DNA of 28,647 nt from Treponema sp. UBA937 (GTDB lineage Bacteria; Spirochaetota; Spirochaetia; Treponematales; Breznakiellaceae), in the NCBI GenBank assembly GCA_002293455.1, contig DBDH01000052.1:3161-31807 (forward strand), in the 5' to 3' direction. Below are positions 22,002 to 28,647 of the stretch, in pieces (the first letter of the stretch is position 1; each line of letters starts with the position of its first letter). Both the position numbers and the translations under genes were made by a program. The notes beneath the pieces are model-generated. The model made no database searches and was not told the DNA's origin. It saw nothing but the letters and a program-made list of their open reading frames with translations.

Positions 22002-23270
22002 ATGAAGTCGAACCGCAGGATATCCCTCATTATTTTTAAATCCATTGTACAGGAAGCGGCTTTCTCTTTCCTGGTTTCTTTTCTTTTCTTTTTCTTTATC
22101 TTTTTTGTAAATCAATTGTTATTGATGGCTCAGGAGGTTTTGTCTAAACGGGTTCCGTTTTATCAGGTTGCTTTACTCGTGTTGTATTCCCTTCCGGCGG
22201 TAATCGCCATGGCCGCTCCTTTCGGCGCTCTTGTGGGAACCTTAATGACCATCGGGCGGCTTTCTTCGGATAATGAAATCCTTGTGATGCTCAGTTCGGG
22301 CTTGTCGTACGTTAATATTTTTCTTCCTGCTTTCATTGTGGGAACAGCCATTTCCCTTGTTTCTTTTTTTGCGAACGATGTGCTTCTTCCCGCGGGAACG
22401 ATACAATACATGAGACTTTACAGAAGAATCCTTTCCGCGATTCCGGCGCTGGAACTGGAATCGAATTCTATCAAACGCTTTGATGACGCGGTAGTAGTAG
22501 TCGGAGATGTAACCGGCACAGTAATCGATAATATTGTTATCCTAGACAGAACCAGCGAGGGAGAACGAAGAATGATGCTGGCCAATAACGCGGAGTTAAA
22601 GGATGCCGGTATTCGGGGTTTAAGCCTCAATCTTTTTGACGCGTTTATTCAAACATCAAGAGAAATAGCGCGGCAAAATTACGATTACGCGTCAAGTTCT
22701 TTTTTACAGTATACCGTTCCGCAGGCGGATTTTTTTGACGATTCTTATTCCGTCACTCCCAGCCAAATGAGTTCAAAGGATGTAAAAAAAGATATAGAGA
22801 CGAAAGAGTCGGAGATTGCATCAATAATTGCCAGGAGGAAAATCCGGTCAATAAATATTGCGATGAAACTTGAAGATGCCCTTCGCGGCGGAAGTGCGGA
22901 GCGGAATTGGAATACCAGGGAATCGTTAGCTTCCAATCTTGCTCACGAAAGAGAATATATTGCAGATATAAAACGGGACAGAAATCTCTCGAATTATAAA
23001 CTGGAGTTCTATAAAAAGTCTTCTATTCCATTCGGCGCGTTTTGTTTTATGTTTTTGGCCGTTCCGATTGGACTTTTGGCGAAAAAAAGCGGTCAGACTA
23101 TGGGCTTCATTTTCGGCCTTGTTATTGCCTTTTTTTATTGGGCGCTTCTTCTCAGCGGACAAAATATGGGAATCCGCTTGGGATTTTCGCCTTTTTGGTC
23201 TATGTGGCTGCCGAATATTCTGGCGATTTCCATAGGTTCTGTGTTGACAATAATCAAGGTAAGACAATAA
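22002..23270 (+). CDS. lptF: LptF/LptG-family (YjgP/YjgQ) permease, first copy
   Basis: A 422-residue inner-membrane protein of the LptF/LptG family. In typical Gram-negative bacteria an LptF-LptG pair with LptB ATPases pulls lipopolysaccharide from the inner membrane toward the outer membrane. The N-terminal helices (SFLVSFLFFFFIFFVNQLLL), the LPAVIAMAAPFGALVGTLMTIGRLSSDNE block and the C-terminal helices (PFGAFCFMFLAVPIGLLAKK) are characteristic. The periplasmic part contains a charged, probably helical stretch (about 255-330). Which of the pair is LptF and which LptG is assigned by order only. Treponemes are generally thought to lack classical LPS, so the cargo may be another glycolipid. 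Stop overlaps the next start by one base (TAATG). Confidence 0.85.
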   Translation: MKSNRRISLIIFKSIVQEAAFSFLVSFLFFFFIFFVNQLLLMAQEVLSKRVPFYQVALLVLYSLPAVIAMAAPFGALVGTLMTIGRLSSDNEILVMLSSGLSYVNIFLPAFIVGTAISLVSFFANDVLLPAGTIQYMRLYRRILSAIPALELESNSIKRFDDAVVVVGDVTGTVIDNIVILDRTSEGERRMMLANNAELKDAGIRGLSLNLFDAFIQTSREIARQNYDYASSSFLQYTVPQADFFDDSYSVTPSQMSSKDVKKDIETKESEIASIIARRKIRSINIAMKLEDALRGGSAERNWNTRESLASNLAHEREYIADIKRDRNLSNYKLEFYKKSSIPFGAFCFMFLAVPIGLLAKKSGQTMGFIFGLVIAFFYWALLLSGQNMGIRLGFSPFWSMWLPNILAISIGSVLTIIKVRQ

Positions 23271-24334
23271 TGATCCTTGACCGTTATATATTAAAGCAAT
23301 TTCTTCCGGTATTTTTTGTGTCAATTCTCATGTTTGTGTCGTTGGTGATTTTGATTGATCTTTTTACAAACCTTTGGCGTTATCTTAACAGCGACATGTC
23401 ATTCCGGAACATGATGAGCATAAGTCTCTATTATGTCCCGAAAAGTATTTCTTACGCCCTGCCGATTTCCCTGCTTTTTGCCACAGCCTATACCTTGGGC
23501 GATCTGTGTTCCAAAAATGAATTGACGGCGGTTTTTTCTTCGGGCATCCCCTACAGAAGATTTATCCTGCCTTTTCTTCTCCTTGGAATCTTCGCATCGG
23601 TTTTTTCTTTTTTCTTTGAAGATATTGTGGTTATTCCGACATTTAGAGAAAAAAACAATCTTTCAAGATCATTGGTAAATCCGAATTTTTCAAAAAACGA
23701 GGCAAATGTTGTTTTTAGAACAAATAATGGTCAAACGATTTATTCTGTCGATTTATATAATGATGACACAAAAAGCCTGACCGGTGTTATCATTGTAGAG
23801 CAGACTCCTGACGGAAAATTCAGTTCTCTCTTAAGAGCACAGAGAGCCGATTGGAATGATAACCGTTGGGAATTCCGGAATGCCTTGGTATATTCCTGGG
23901 TTGATGATATTTTGCGCTCTCATCCCTATGATGGAAAGATTGTTTATAACGAGCATCCTGATGTATTTAAACGAAATGCCGTTGCTGTCGAAGAACTTCC
24001 GATTAAAGACGCGGTTCTCTTTATTCGCGATTTAAAAGAAACCGGACTGCCTTATACCGCCGCACAGACGGATTTCTATCATCGTTTTTCTTTTCCGATT
24101 GCTTCAATGGTTGTTATCCTCTTTTCTGTAACTATGGGCGGCCGGTTCAGAAAAAATATTTTGCTCATGAGCCTCTTAACGAGCCTGGGTATTTCCGTTG
24201 TTTTTTATATTATGGAAATGATCACGATGATGATGGCAAAATTGGATTACATCCCGCCGATGCTTGGAGCTTGGATTCCGGTTATCACGTTCATTACAGG
24301 CGGATTATTTTTATTACGGAGTACGAAAACCTGA
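23270..24334 (+). CDS. lptG: LptF/LptG-family (YjgP/YjgQ) permease, second copy
   Basis: The 354-residue partner of the preceding permease. It begins ILDRYILKQFLPVFFVSILM, the usual start of this family, then a block with LPISLLFATAYTLGDLCSKNE, a periplasmic jellyroll segment and three C-terminal helices (FSFPIASMVVILFSVTMGGR and following). Two tandem family members of this kind are the normal LptF-LptG arrangement. The ATG at 23270 overlaps the previous stop; a longer frame from 23042 has no family resemblance before this point. tgt starts 1 nt after the stop. LptB is not encoded in the window. Confidence 0.85.
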   Translation: MILDRYILKQFLPVFFVSILMFVSLVILIDLFTNLWRYLNSDMSFRNMMSISLYYVPKSISYALPISLLFATAYTLGDLCSKNELTAVFSSGIPYRRFILPFLLLGIFASVFSFFFEDIVVIPTFREKNNLSRSLVNPNFSKNEANVVFRTNNGQTIYSVDLYNDDTKSLTGVIIVEQTPDGKFSSLLRAQRADWNDNRWEFRNALVYSWVDDILRSHPYDGKIVYNEHPDVFKRNAVAVEELPIKDAVLFIRDLKETGLPYTAAQTDFYHRFSFPIASMVVILFSVTMGGRFRKNILLMSLLTSLGISVVFYIMEMITMMMAKLDYIPPMLGAWIPVITFITGGLFLLRSTKT

Positions 24335-24335
24335 T

Positions 24336-25469
24336 ATGGCTGAATCAATATTTACCCTTCATCATACCGATACGAACACACAGGCAAGGACCGGTCTCTT
24401 AACGCTTCCGCACGGAACGGTGAAAACCCCGGTATTTATGCCGGTCGGAACAAACGGAACCGTGAAAGCCCTCACCAAAGACGATTTAAACGAAATCGGA
24501 TTTGAAATTATTCTGTCCAACACCTATCATCTTTACCTTCGCCCCGGAACCGAGGTGATCAAAACTTTCGGCGGCCTTCACGATTTCATGGCATGGAAAG
24601 GGAATATCCTTACCGATTCCGGCGGCTTTCAGGTTTTTTCTTTGGCCGAAATGCGGAAAATTATTCCCGAAGGGGTAAAATTCCGTTCTCATATTGATGG
24701 TTCTTACCACGTGTTGTCTCCCGAAAAAGTTGTAGAGATTCAGCGCATATTAAACAGCGATATTCAGATGCAGCTTGATGTGTGCACCAAGTGGAACATA
24801 GAAAAAAAAGAAGCCGCCAAAGCCGCGGAGATTACCGATTTATGGCTTGGAAGGGCGCTTTCATCCTGGAAGAATGCCGTTTCTGAGGGTTACAAAGGAA
24901 ATCTTTTTGCCATAGTGCAGGGAAACTTTTTTAAGGATTTGCGGGAACAAAGCGCGGAATCGGTCATAAAGGCCGATACTCCGGGAATCGCTGTCGGCGG
25001 CTTGTCCGTGGGTGAGCCCTACGAAGTGTTTGCCGAATATTTGGCGCATACGGCAAGCCTTCTTCCCAAAGAAAAACCCCGCTATGTCATGGGAATCGGC
25101 ACGCCGGAATATATCCTCGACGCGATAGAGCAGGGCATCGATATGTTCGACTGCGTGTTTCCCACGAGAATCGGCAGAAACGGTCATGTTTTTTCCCGGC
25201 AGGGTTCTTTTGCCTTAAAAAAGGCCGAACATCAATTTGATCATAATCCTATCGACAGCGAATGTTCCTGTAAAGTCTGCCGGGAGTACAGCCGTTCATA
25301 TTTAAGACATCTTTTTAAAACAGAGGAAATACTTTGTTCCATGCTTGCGAGCTATCACAATCTGTATTTTCTGCACAATCTGGTAAAAGAAGCGAGAAAC
25401 GCAATCGAGCAGGATATTTTTCTTGATTTTAAAAAATCGTTTCTTTCAAAGTACCGGTCTATGAAATAG
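24336..25469 (+). CDS. tgt: tRNA-guanine transglycosylase
   Basis: Tgt replaces guanine 34 by preQ1 in tRNAs with GUN anticodons, the first tRNA-level step of queuosine formation. The protein has 377 residues, the usual length. It shows LTDSGGFQVFSLAEMRKI with catalytic-site Asp94, GGLSVGEP, the nucleophile in DCVFPTRIGRNGHVF (Asp272), and the zinc site CSCKVC (Cys310, 312, 315) with a later His in SYHNLYFLHNL. I chose the ATG at 24336, 1 nt after lptG, where homology begins; a start at 24264 would add 24 unrelated residues. There is no strong ribosome-binding site, consistent with coupling. Confidence 0.97.
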   Translation: MAESIFTLHHTDTNTQARTGLLTLPHGTVKTPVFMPVGTNGTVKALTKDDLNEIGFEIILSNTYHLYLRPGTEVIKTFGGLHDFMAWKGNILTDSGGFQVFSLAEMRKIIPEGVKFRSHIDGSYHVLSPEKVVEIQRILNSDIQMQLDVCTKWNIEKKEAAKAAEITDLWLGRALSSWKNAVSEGYKGNLFAIVQGNFFKDLREQSAESVIKADTPGIAVGGLSVGEPYEVFAEYLAHTASLLPKEKPRYVMGIGTPEYILDAIEQGIDMFDCVFPTRIGRNGHVFSRQGSFALKKAEHQFDHNPIDSECSCKVCREYSRSYLRHLFKTEEILCSMLASYHNLYFLHNLVKEARNAIEQDIFLDFKKSFLSKYRSMK

Positions 25470-25498
25470 ACAAGCTGCGAAGCGGATCGGAGTAAAAT

Positions 25499-26881
25499 AT
25501 GAAAAAAATAGCCTGTGTTTATTTGATGATTTTTTGCCTCTTCGCTCTTTTTTCCCAGGAAGAAGAACGGTCGAAAATAGAACAAGAACGATACGAAACA
25601 CTCAAATACGGTACCGAAAATGAAATCATCGAGCTTGTTAAAACGCTTAAAAGCGAAAACGATGAGTCTATGGATGATGAACTTATCGATCTTTTGAATT
25701 CAACAAAAAATACGACTATTTTGACAGAAGTTTTTACCTTTTTCGGCGGTCATGAAAAAAGCGGCCTTGAAGCAAAGGCGCTGCAATTAATCGAAAACAG
25801 GGATGATGAAGCTGCCCAGACGGTAACAGCGGCGATCACGTATGTCGGCAATGTCAAGTTTTCCGACGCGGTTGATGTGCTTATCGATGTGCTTGATTCC
25901 CACGAGGAGCGCTACCTGGGAGCGGCTTTTAAAGCCCTGGGACAATGCAGCGGCGCGGATCCCGAAAAAGCGGCAGGCAGCGCGGAATACCTTATCGATT
26001 ATTATGAGAATAATGAAACAAGCGACAATAACCGGATGGAAATTATTGCCGCCTTGGGAGAACTCGGCATTTCCGGCGGTGTTGGTTTTCTCGTCGGTAT
26101 TGCGGGCAATAATGATGAAAGAGTCACCCGGCGGATGGCGGCCCTTAGCGCTTTATCAAAAATCGGCGATCCCGGCGGGCTTGAGACAATAATCGACTGT
26201 GTGTCTTCTTCCGATCCAAATCTCCGTTCCACAGCGGTCGGAGCCCTTGGGCCTTTTTCCGGCGGCGATGTTGATAACGCGATTATCGAGGCTTTCCGCG
26301 ATTCGTTTTACCGGACCCGTATTGCCGCCGCCCAAGCCGCAAATGAAAGAAAACTTGAAGCCGCCATTCCTTTTTTAAAATTCCGCGCGGAAAGAGATGA
26401 AGTTCCCCAGGTCAAAGATGAAGCGATAAAAGCCCTCGGAAACATCGGTACCGGCGAATGTTTTACGATTGTATCAGACATCTTTTTTGAACGGAAAAAT
26501 TCCGACCGGGTTCGGATTACCGCCGGAGAGGTACTCATTACACAAAAAGCCGATGATTACGCGGAGAAATTTGCCGCCGAACTGGATGAGGCAAAAAGCA
26601 AGAATCAGACAGCTTTGTACAACGGTTTTTGCAGAGTTATCGCGGCAGCCCTTACTCCCAAAATAAGCGGTTTGGCATCGCGTTTTCTGGAATCCGGCGG
26701 GGTAGTGGAACGTTCCTATGCTATGGACATGGCCGTAAAAAACAACCTCACAAGCCTTGGAGACCAGATTCAGCCTTTTACCGATGAAAAAAAATACGGC
26801 AGTCTTTCAAGAAAAGCCAGAACAACCCTGGAAAAACTGGGAATTCCCATCAAAGAAACCGTGGAAGAGGAAACGGAATGA
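25499..26881 (+). CDS. Exported HEAT-repeat protein
   Basis: A 460-residue protein starting with a signal peptide (KKIACVYLMIFCLFALFS, cleavage near residue 20; no cysteine at the site). The rest is a series of roughly 35-40-residue two-helix repeats of HEAT/PBS-lyase type, for example IIAALGELGISGGVGFLVGI, MAALSALSKIGDPGGLETII, STAVGALGPFSGGDVDNAI and DEAIKALGNIGTGECFTIV. HEAT solenoids are protein-binding scaffolds; no catalytic motif is seen, so function is unknown, probably periplasmic. It follows tgt by 29 nt and is likely the last gene of the long operon. Its stop lies only 3 nt from the convergent minus-strand gene, with no terminator between. Confidence 0.8.
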   Translation: MKKIACVYLMIFCLFALFSQEEERSKIEQERYETLKYGTENEIIELVKTLKSENDESMDDELIDLLNSTKNTTILTEVFTFFGGHEKSGLEAKALQLIENRDDEAAQTVTAAITYVGNVKFSDAVDVLIDVLDSHEERYLGAAFKALGQCSGADPEKAAGSAEYLIDYYENNETSDNNRMEIIAALGELGISGGVGFLVGIAGNNDERVTRRMAALSALSKIGDPGGLETIIDCVSSSDPNLRSTAVGALGPFSGGDVDNAIIEAFRDSFYRTRIAAAQAANERKLEAAIPFLKFRAERDEVPQVKDEAIKALGNIGTGECFTIVSDIFFERKNSDRVRITAGEVLITQKADDYAEKFAAELDEAKSKNQTALYNGFCRVIAAALTPKISGLASRFLESGGVVERSYAMDMAVKNNLTSLGDQIQPFTDEKKYGSLSRKARTTLEKLGIPIKETVEEETE

Positions 26882-26884
26882 TTC

Positions 26885-27436
26885 TTATTCTTCCAGCGGA
26901 AAATGAAATTTCAGCGATAATTGGTGCCGTATAGGGTTACCTTGTTCTGTCCCAAAATAATGCGCGTATTCAAGCCCTACTAATTTATATGATACTTCCA
27001 TTCCCGCATACAGCATCGGGGATAGTATAAATAAAAAATCGCAGCCAAAAAACGGTTTTATTGTAAATTCGGCCATTCTTATGGAGTTATATATTCTGGC
27101 GCCAAGGCTGAATCCAAATTGTTCTTTTTCGCTGTCAGAATCATCCTCATCTTGCGAAAAAAGCGTAAGCCAATCCAGCCCGATTGCCGCATCGGCTGCT
27201 ATGCCGATATAATACCGTCCCGGAATAATACCGTATCCGATGCCCGCGCTCAAATCCATCAGCGCAATGGCGGAAGGATCCGAAAACGGAAACATAAACC
27301 GCAACGACGCGTTAATATCGGCTTCGATTTTTGTATATGATGATTCCCTTACTTCCAATATTTCCAGTGAGAATACATGCAGCGAAACAACGGACAGAAA
27401 TATGATAAAGATGAATCTTTTCATCTTACGTTTCAT
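26885..27436 (-). CDS. Small exported protein, probable outer-membrane beta-barrel
   Basis: I do not recognise a named family. The 183-residue protein has a signal peptide (FIFIIFLSVVSLHVFS). Alternating hydrophobic strands follow, such as DLSAGIGYGIIPGRYYIGIA, FGFSLGARIYNSIRMAEFTI and LVGLEYAHYF, ending in the strand HQLSLKFHFPLEE; this suggests a small beta-barrel or OMP-like fold. An acidic loop (DEDDSDSEKEQ) sits in the middle. The ATG at 27436 overlaps the stop of the upstream gene as ATGA, indicating coupled translation with the proline-rich membrane protein. A second ATG is 12 nt downstream. Confidence 0.6.
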   Translation of the reverse strand: MKRKMKRFIFIIFLSVVSLHVFSLEILEVRESSYTKIEADINASLRFMFPFSDPSAIALMDLSAGIGYGIIPGRYYIGIAADAAIGLDWLTLFSQDEDDSDSEKEQFGFSLGARIYNSIRMAEFTIKPFFGCDFLFILSPMLYAGMEVSYKLVGLEYAHYFGTEQGNPIRHQLSLKFHFPLEE

Positions 27437-28647
27437 GCATCCGGCAGGCCGGGAAGGCTGATCGAATTCATCAGCCGGTTCAGCTCAAAAAGCGGATCCT
27501 GAAAACGCTCTATTCTTATAAACAATTCATAATTTTTTTCGGAAATAACTCTGATAGTTTTCCCGATACATGTGGGCACCGGCTCTGAACCAATATCAGG
27601 GAAATATTTGGGCTTTTTGGGAATAAAGGTACAATTTTTGCCGTCAAAATGCACTTCCGCAATATGCTGAGGCATCGGAACAAGGAATATAAGGAAATCT
27701 GATTTACGTCCGCCGATAGTTAAGGTTGTCCCCGACTTAGCCGTATGGATATTTCTACGCCCGATAGCGGTATTTTGATCTTCCACGAAGAGCGAAAGCA
27801 TCAACGGACCATTGATTGGAATGTCATTATTCTCCAGGCTGCTTCGGCTGTACGGACTTCGCGTTCCGCTGCCTTTCCGCTGTCCGGCCGCGAAAGAAGC
27901 CAGCATTTCCGCGTTTTTTTTCTTCGCCTCCGCGTCCTGCTGCTGCGCCGCGGCGGTATAGTTACTCGCCTCATAAACGGCCTTGCCGGGAGAACGTTGA
28001 TACTGCTTTATCATGAAGATAATCAATCCAATAATAAGCGCGGCAAGAAGTATTAACAATATGATAATAATGAACGGGAAAGAAATACCGCCAATAACAG
28101 CTGCGGAAGAAGCGTTATTCCGGCCGGTTTCCTGCCGAACAATCGGCTCTGTCTGAGTTTGGGGTTCCCGGGTTTGATTTCCGGGAGCCTCATCAGCCGG
28201 AACAGGAGGATTTACCGGCACGGTTTCCGGAGGAAGAACAGGCGGTTCGTTTGAATCGGCAATGATTGAAGAGGTAATTGAAGATGTATCAGAATCCGGT
28301 ATTGTTGTTCTTTGGTCATCGTCCCGGTTTGCAAAAGATGGAGCGGCGCTTTGCGGAACAGATTCAGACGGAAGATTTTCGGGCTGCATCTGGGGTAAAA
28401 CAGGCGGAATTACCGTCTGCGGAACGGAACTTGCCGGAGAGTCAGCCGGAGAACTTTCCGGCTGACGAATAGGCGGAGCCGGCTGCTGTACAGCCGCCGG
28501 CGGAGGAGCCGGGCGCTCAGGCTCATCGCGTGCGGGAGAAACAGCCGCAGGGAGGGGCCGCTGTACAGGAGGCGGTGAGGCTGTCTGAGCAGGCGGTGGA
28601 GTTGTTTGCGCAGGCTCGCGCACTGGGGAAACGGCCGCGGGAGGCTG
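27433..28647 (-). CDS. Proline-rich single-pass membrane protein (5' end off-window)
   Basis: The reading frame stays open to the right edge (28647), so the true start lies outside; a GTG at 28623 is only an internal codon candidate. The visible 404 residues have three parts. First comes about 180 residues rich in Pro, Ala, Gln, Ser and Thr, probably disordered, with imperfect repeats such as PAAVSP. Then one strong hydrophobic helix (FPFIIIILLILLAALIIGLIIF). Last comes a C-terminal domain of about 180 residues beginning with an Ala/Gln/Lys-rich helix and continuing with beta strands (TLTIGGRKSDFLIFLV, IAEVHFDGKNCTFIPKK, NYELFIRI). The last part faintly resembles an FHA-like beta sandwich, which I hold as a guess. 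Coupled by ATGA to the probable beta-barrel gene. Confidence 0.65.
   Translation of the reverse strand, partial: QPPAAVSPVREPAQTTPPPAQTASPPPVQRPLPAAVSPARDEPERPAPPPAAVQQPAPPIRQPESSPADSPASSVPQTVIPPVLPQMQPENLPSESVPQSAAPSFANRDDDQRTTIPDSDTSSITSSIIADSNEPPVLPPETVPVNPPVPADEAPGNQTREPQTQTEPIVRQETGRNNASSAAVIGGISFPFIIIILLILLAALIIGLIIFMIKQYQRSPGKAVYEASNYTAAAQQQDAEAKKKNAEMLASFAAGQRKGSGTRSPYSRSSLENNDIPINGPLMLSLFVEDQNTAIGRRNIHTAKSGTTLTIGGRKSDFLIFLVPMPQHIAEVHFDGKNCTFIPKKPKYFPDIGSEPVPTCIGKTIRVISEKNYELFIRIERFQDPLFELNRLMNSISLPGLPDA

Noticed and set aside
23042..23269. Longer N-terminus for lptG
   Set aside because: The extra 76 residues overlap lptF in another frame and show no family resemblance; the ATG at 23270 starts exactly with the conserved helix and overlaps the lptF stop.
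27433..28623. GTG at 28623 as a true start
   Set aside because: The frame continues without a stop through the remaining eight codons to the window edge with the same Pro-rich composition, so the real start is outside.

Overview
The window looks like a chromosomal segment of a treponeme-type spirochaete. The basis is the gene order rimP-nusA-infB-rbfA-truB-ribF-rpsO-pnp-dut-lptF-lptG-tgt, which matches what I remember of the Treponema pallidum chromosome. A relaxed spirochaete-style lipobox (VSVSC), LptF/LptG-type permeases and moderate base composition fit. A gut or environmental treponeme is a reasonable guess, because purC, glgA and a sugar ABC transporter point to a less reduced metabolism than T. 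pallidum. No database search was possible, so genus is an inference. I see no rRNA, tRNA, CRISPR array, transposase or phage gene.

Layout. Bases 1-433 have no gene but hold a short palindromic repeat, a terminator-like hairpin, a second long hairpin and a promoter. Bases 434-1979 (+) encode an ECF-transporter S component and an EamA-type permease. Bases 2032-5265 (-) are a sugar ABC importer operon (lipoprotein binding protein, then two permeases) without an ATPase gene, transcribed divergently from purC (5508-6185, +). Rubredoxin (+) and glycogen synthase (-) follow. The glgA/PHP gap (7990-8245) has a second copy of the repeat and a cluster of small hairpins that could close into a cloverleaf. 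A PHP-family phosphoesterase (+) converges on comM (-), which lies 4 nt downstream of an unrecognised gene whose ends resemble sigma-factor regions 2 and 4.

The core, 11970-26881 (+), is a nearly gapless run for transcription, translation and RNA metabolism: rimP, nusA, infB, rbfA, truB, ribF, rpsO, pnp, dut, lptF, lptG, tgt and an exported HEAT-repeat protein. Many junctions overlap by 1-20 nt. Its long spacers carry RNA-level control candidates: a leader terminator plus palindrome before rimP, three hairpins between nusA and infB, and a terminator plus hairpin between rpsO and pnp. Bases 26885-28647 (-) hold a proline-rich membrane protein, cut by the window edge, and a small exported probable beta-barrel protein joined by an ATGA overlap.

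Most of the window is ordinary housekeeping sequence. The points that merit a second look are the sigma-like protein with comM, the zinc-ribbon tail on NusA, the eroded riboflavin-kinase half of RibF, the long Gly/Arg/Pro/Gln-rich region of IF-2, the dispersed palindromic repeat, and the structured glgA/PHP intergenic segment.
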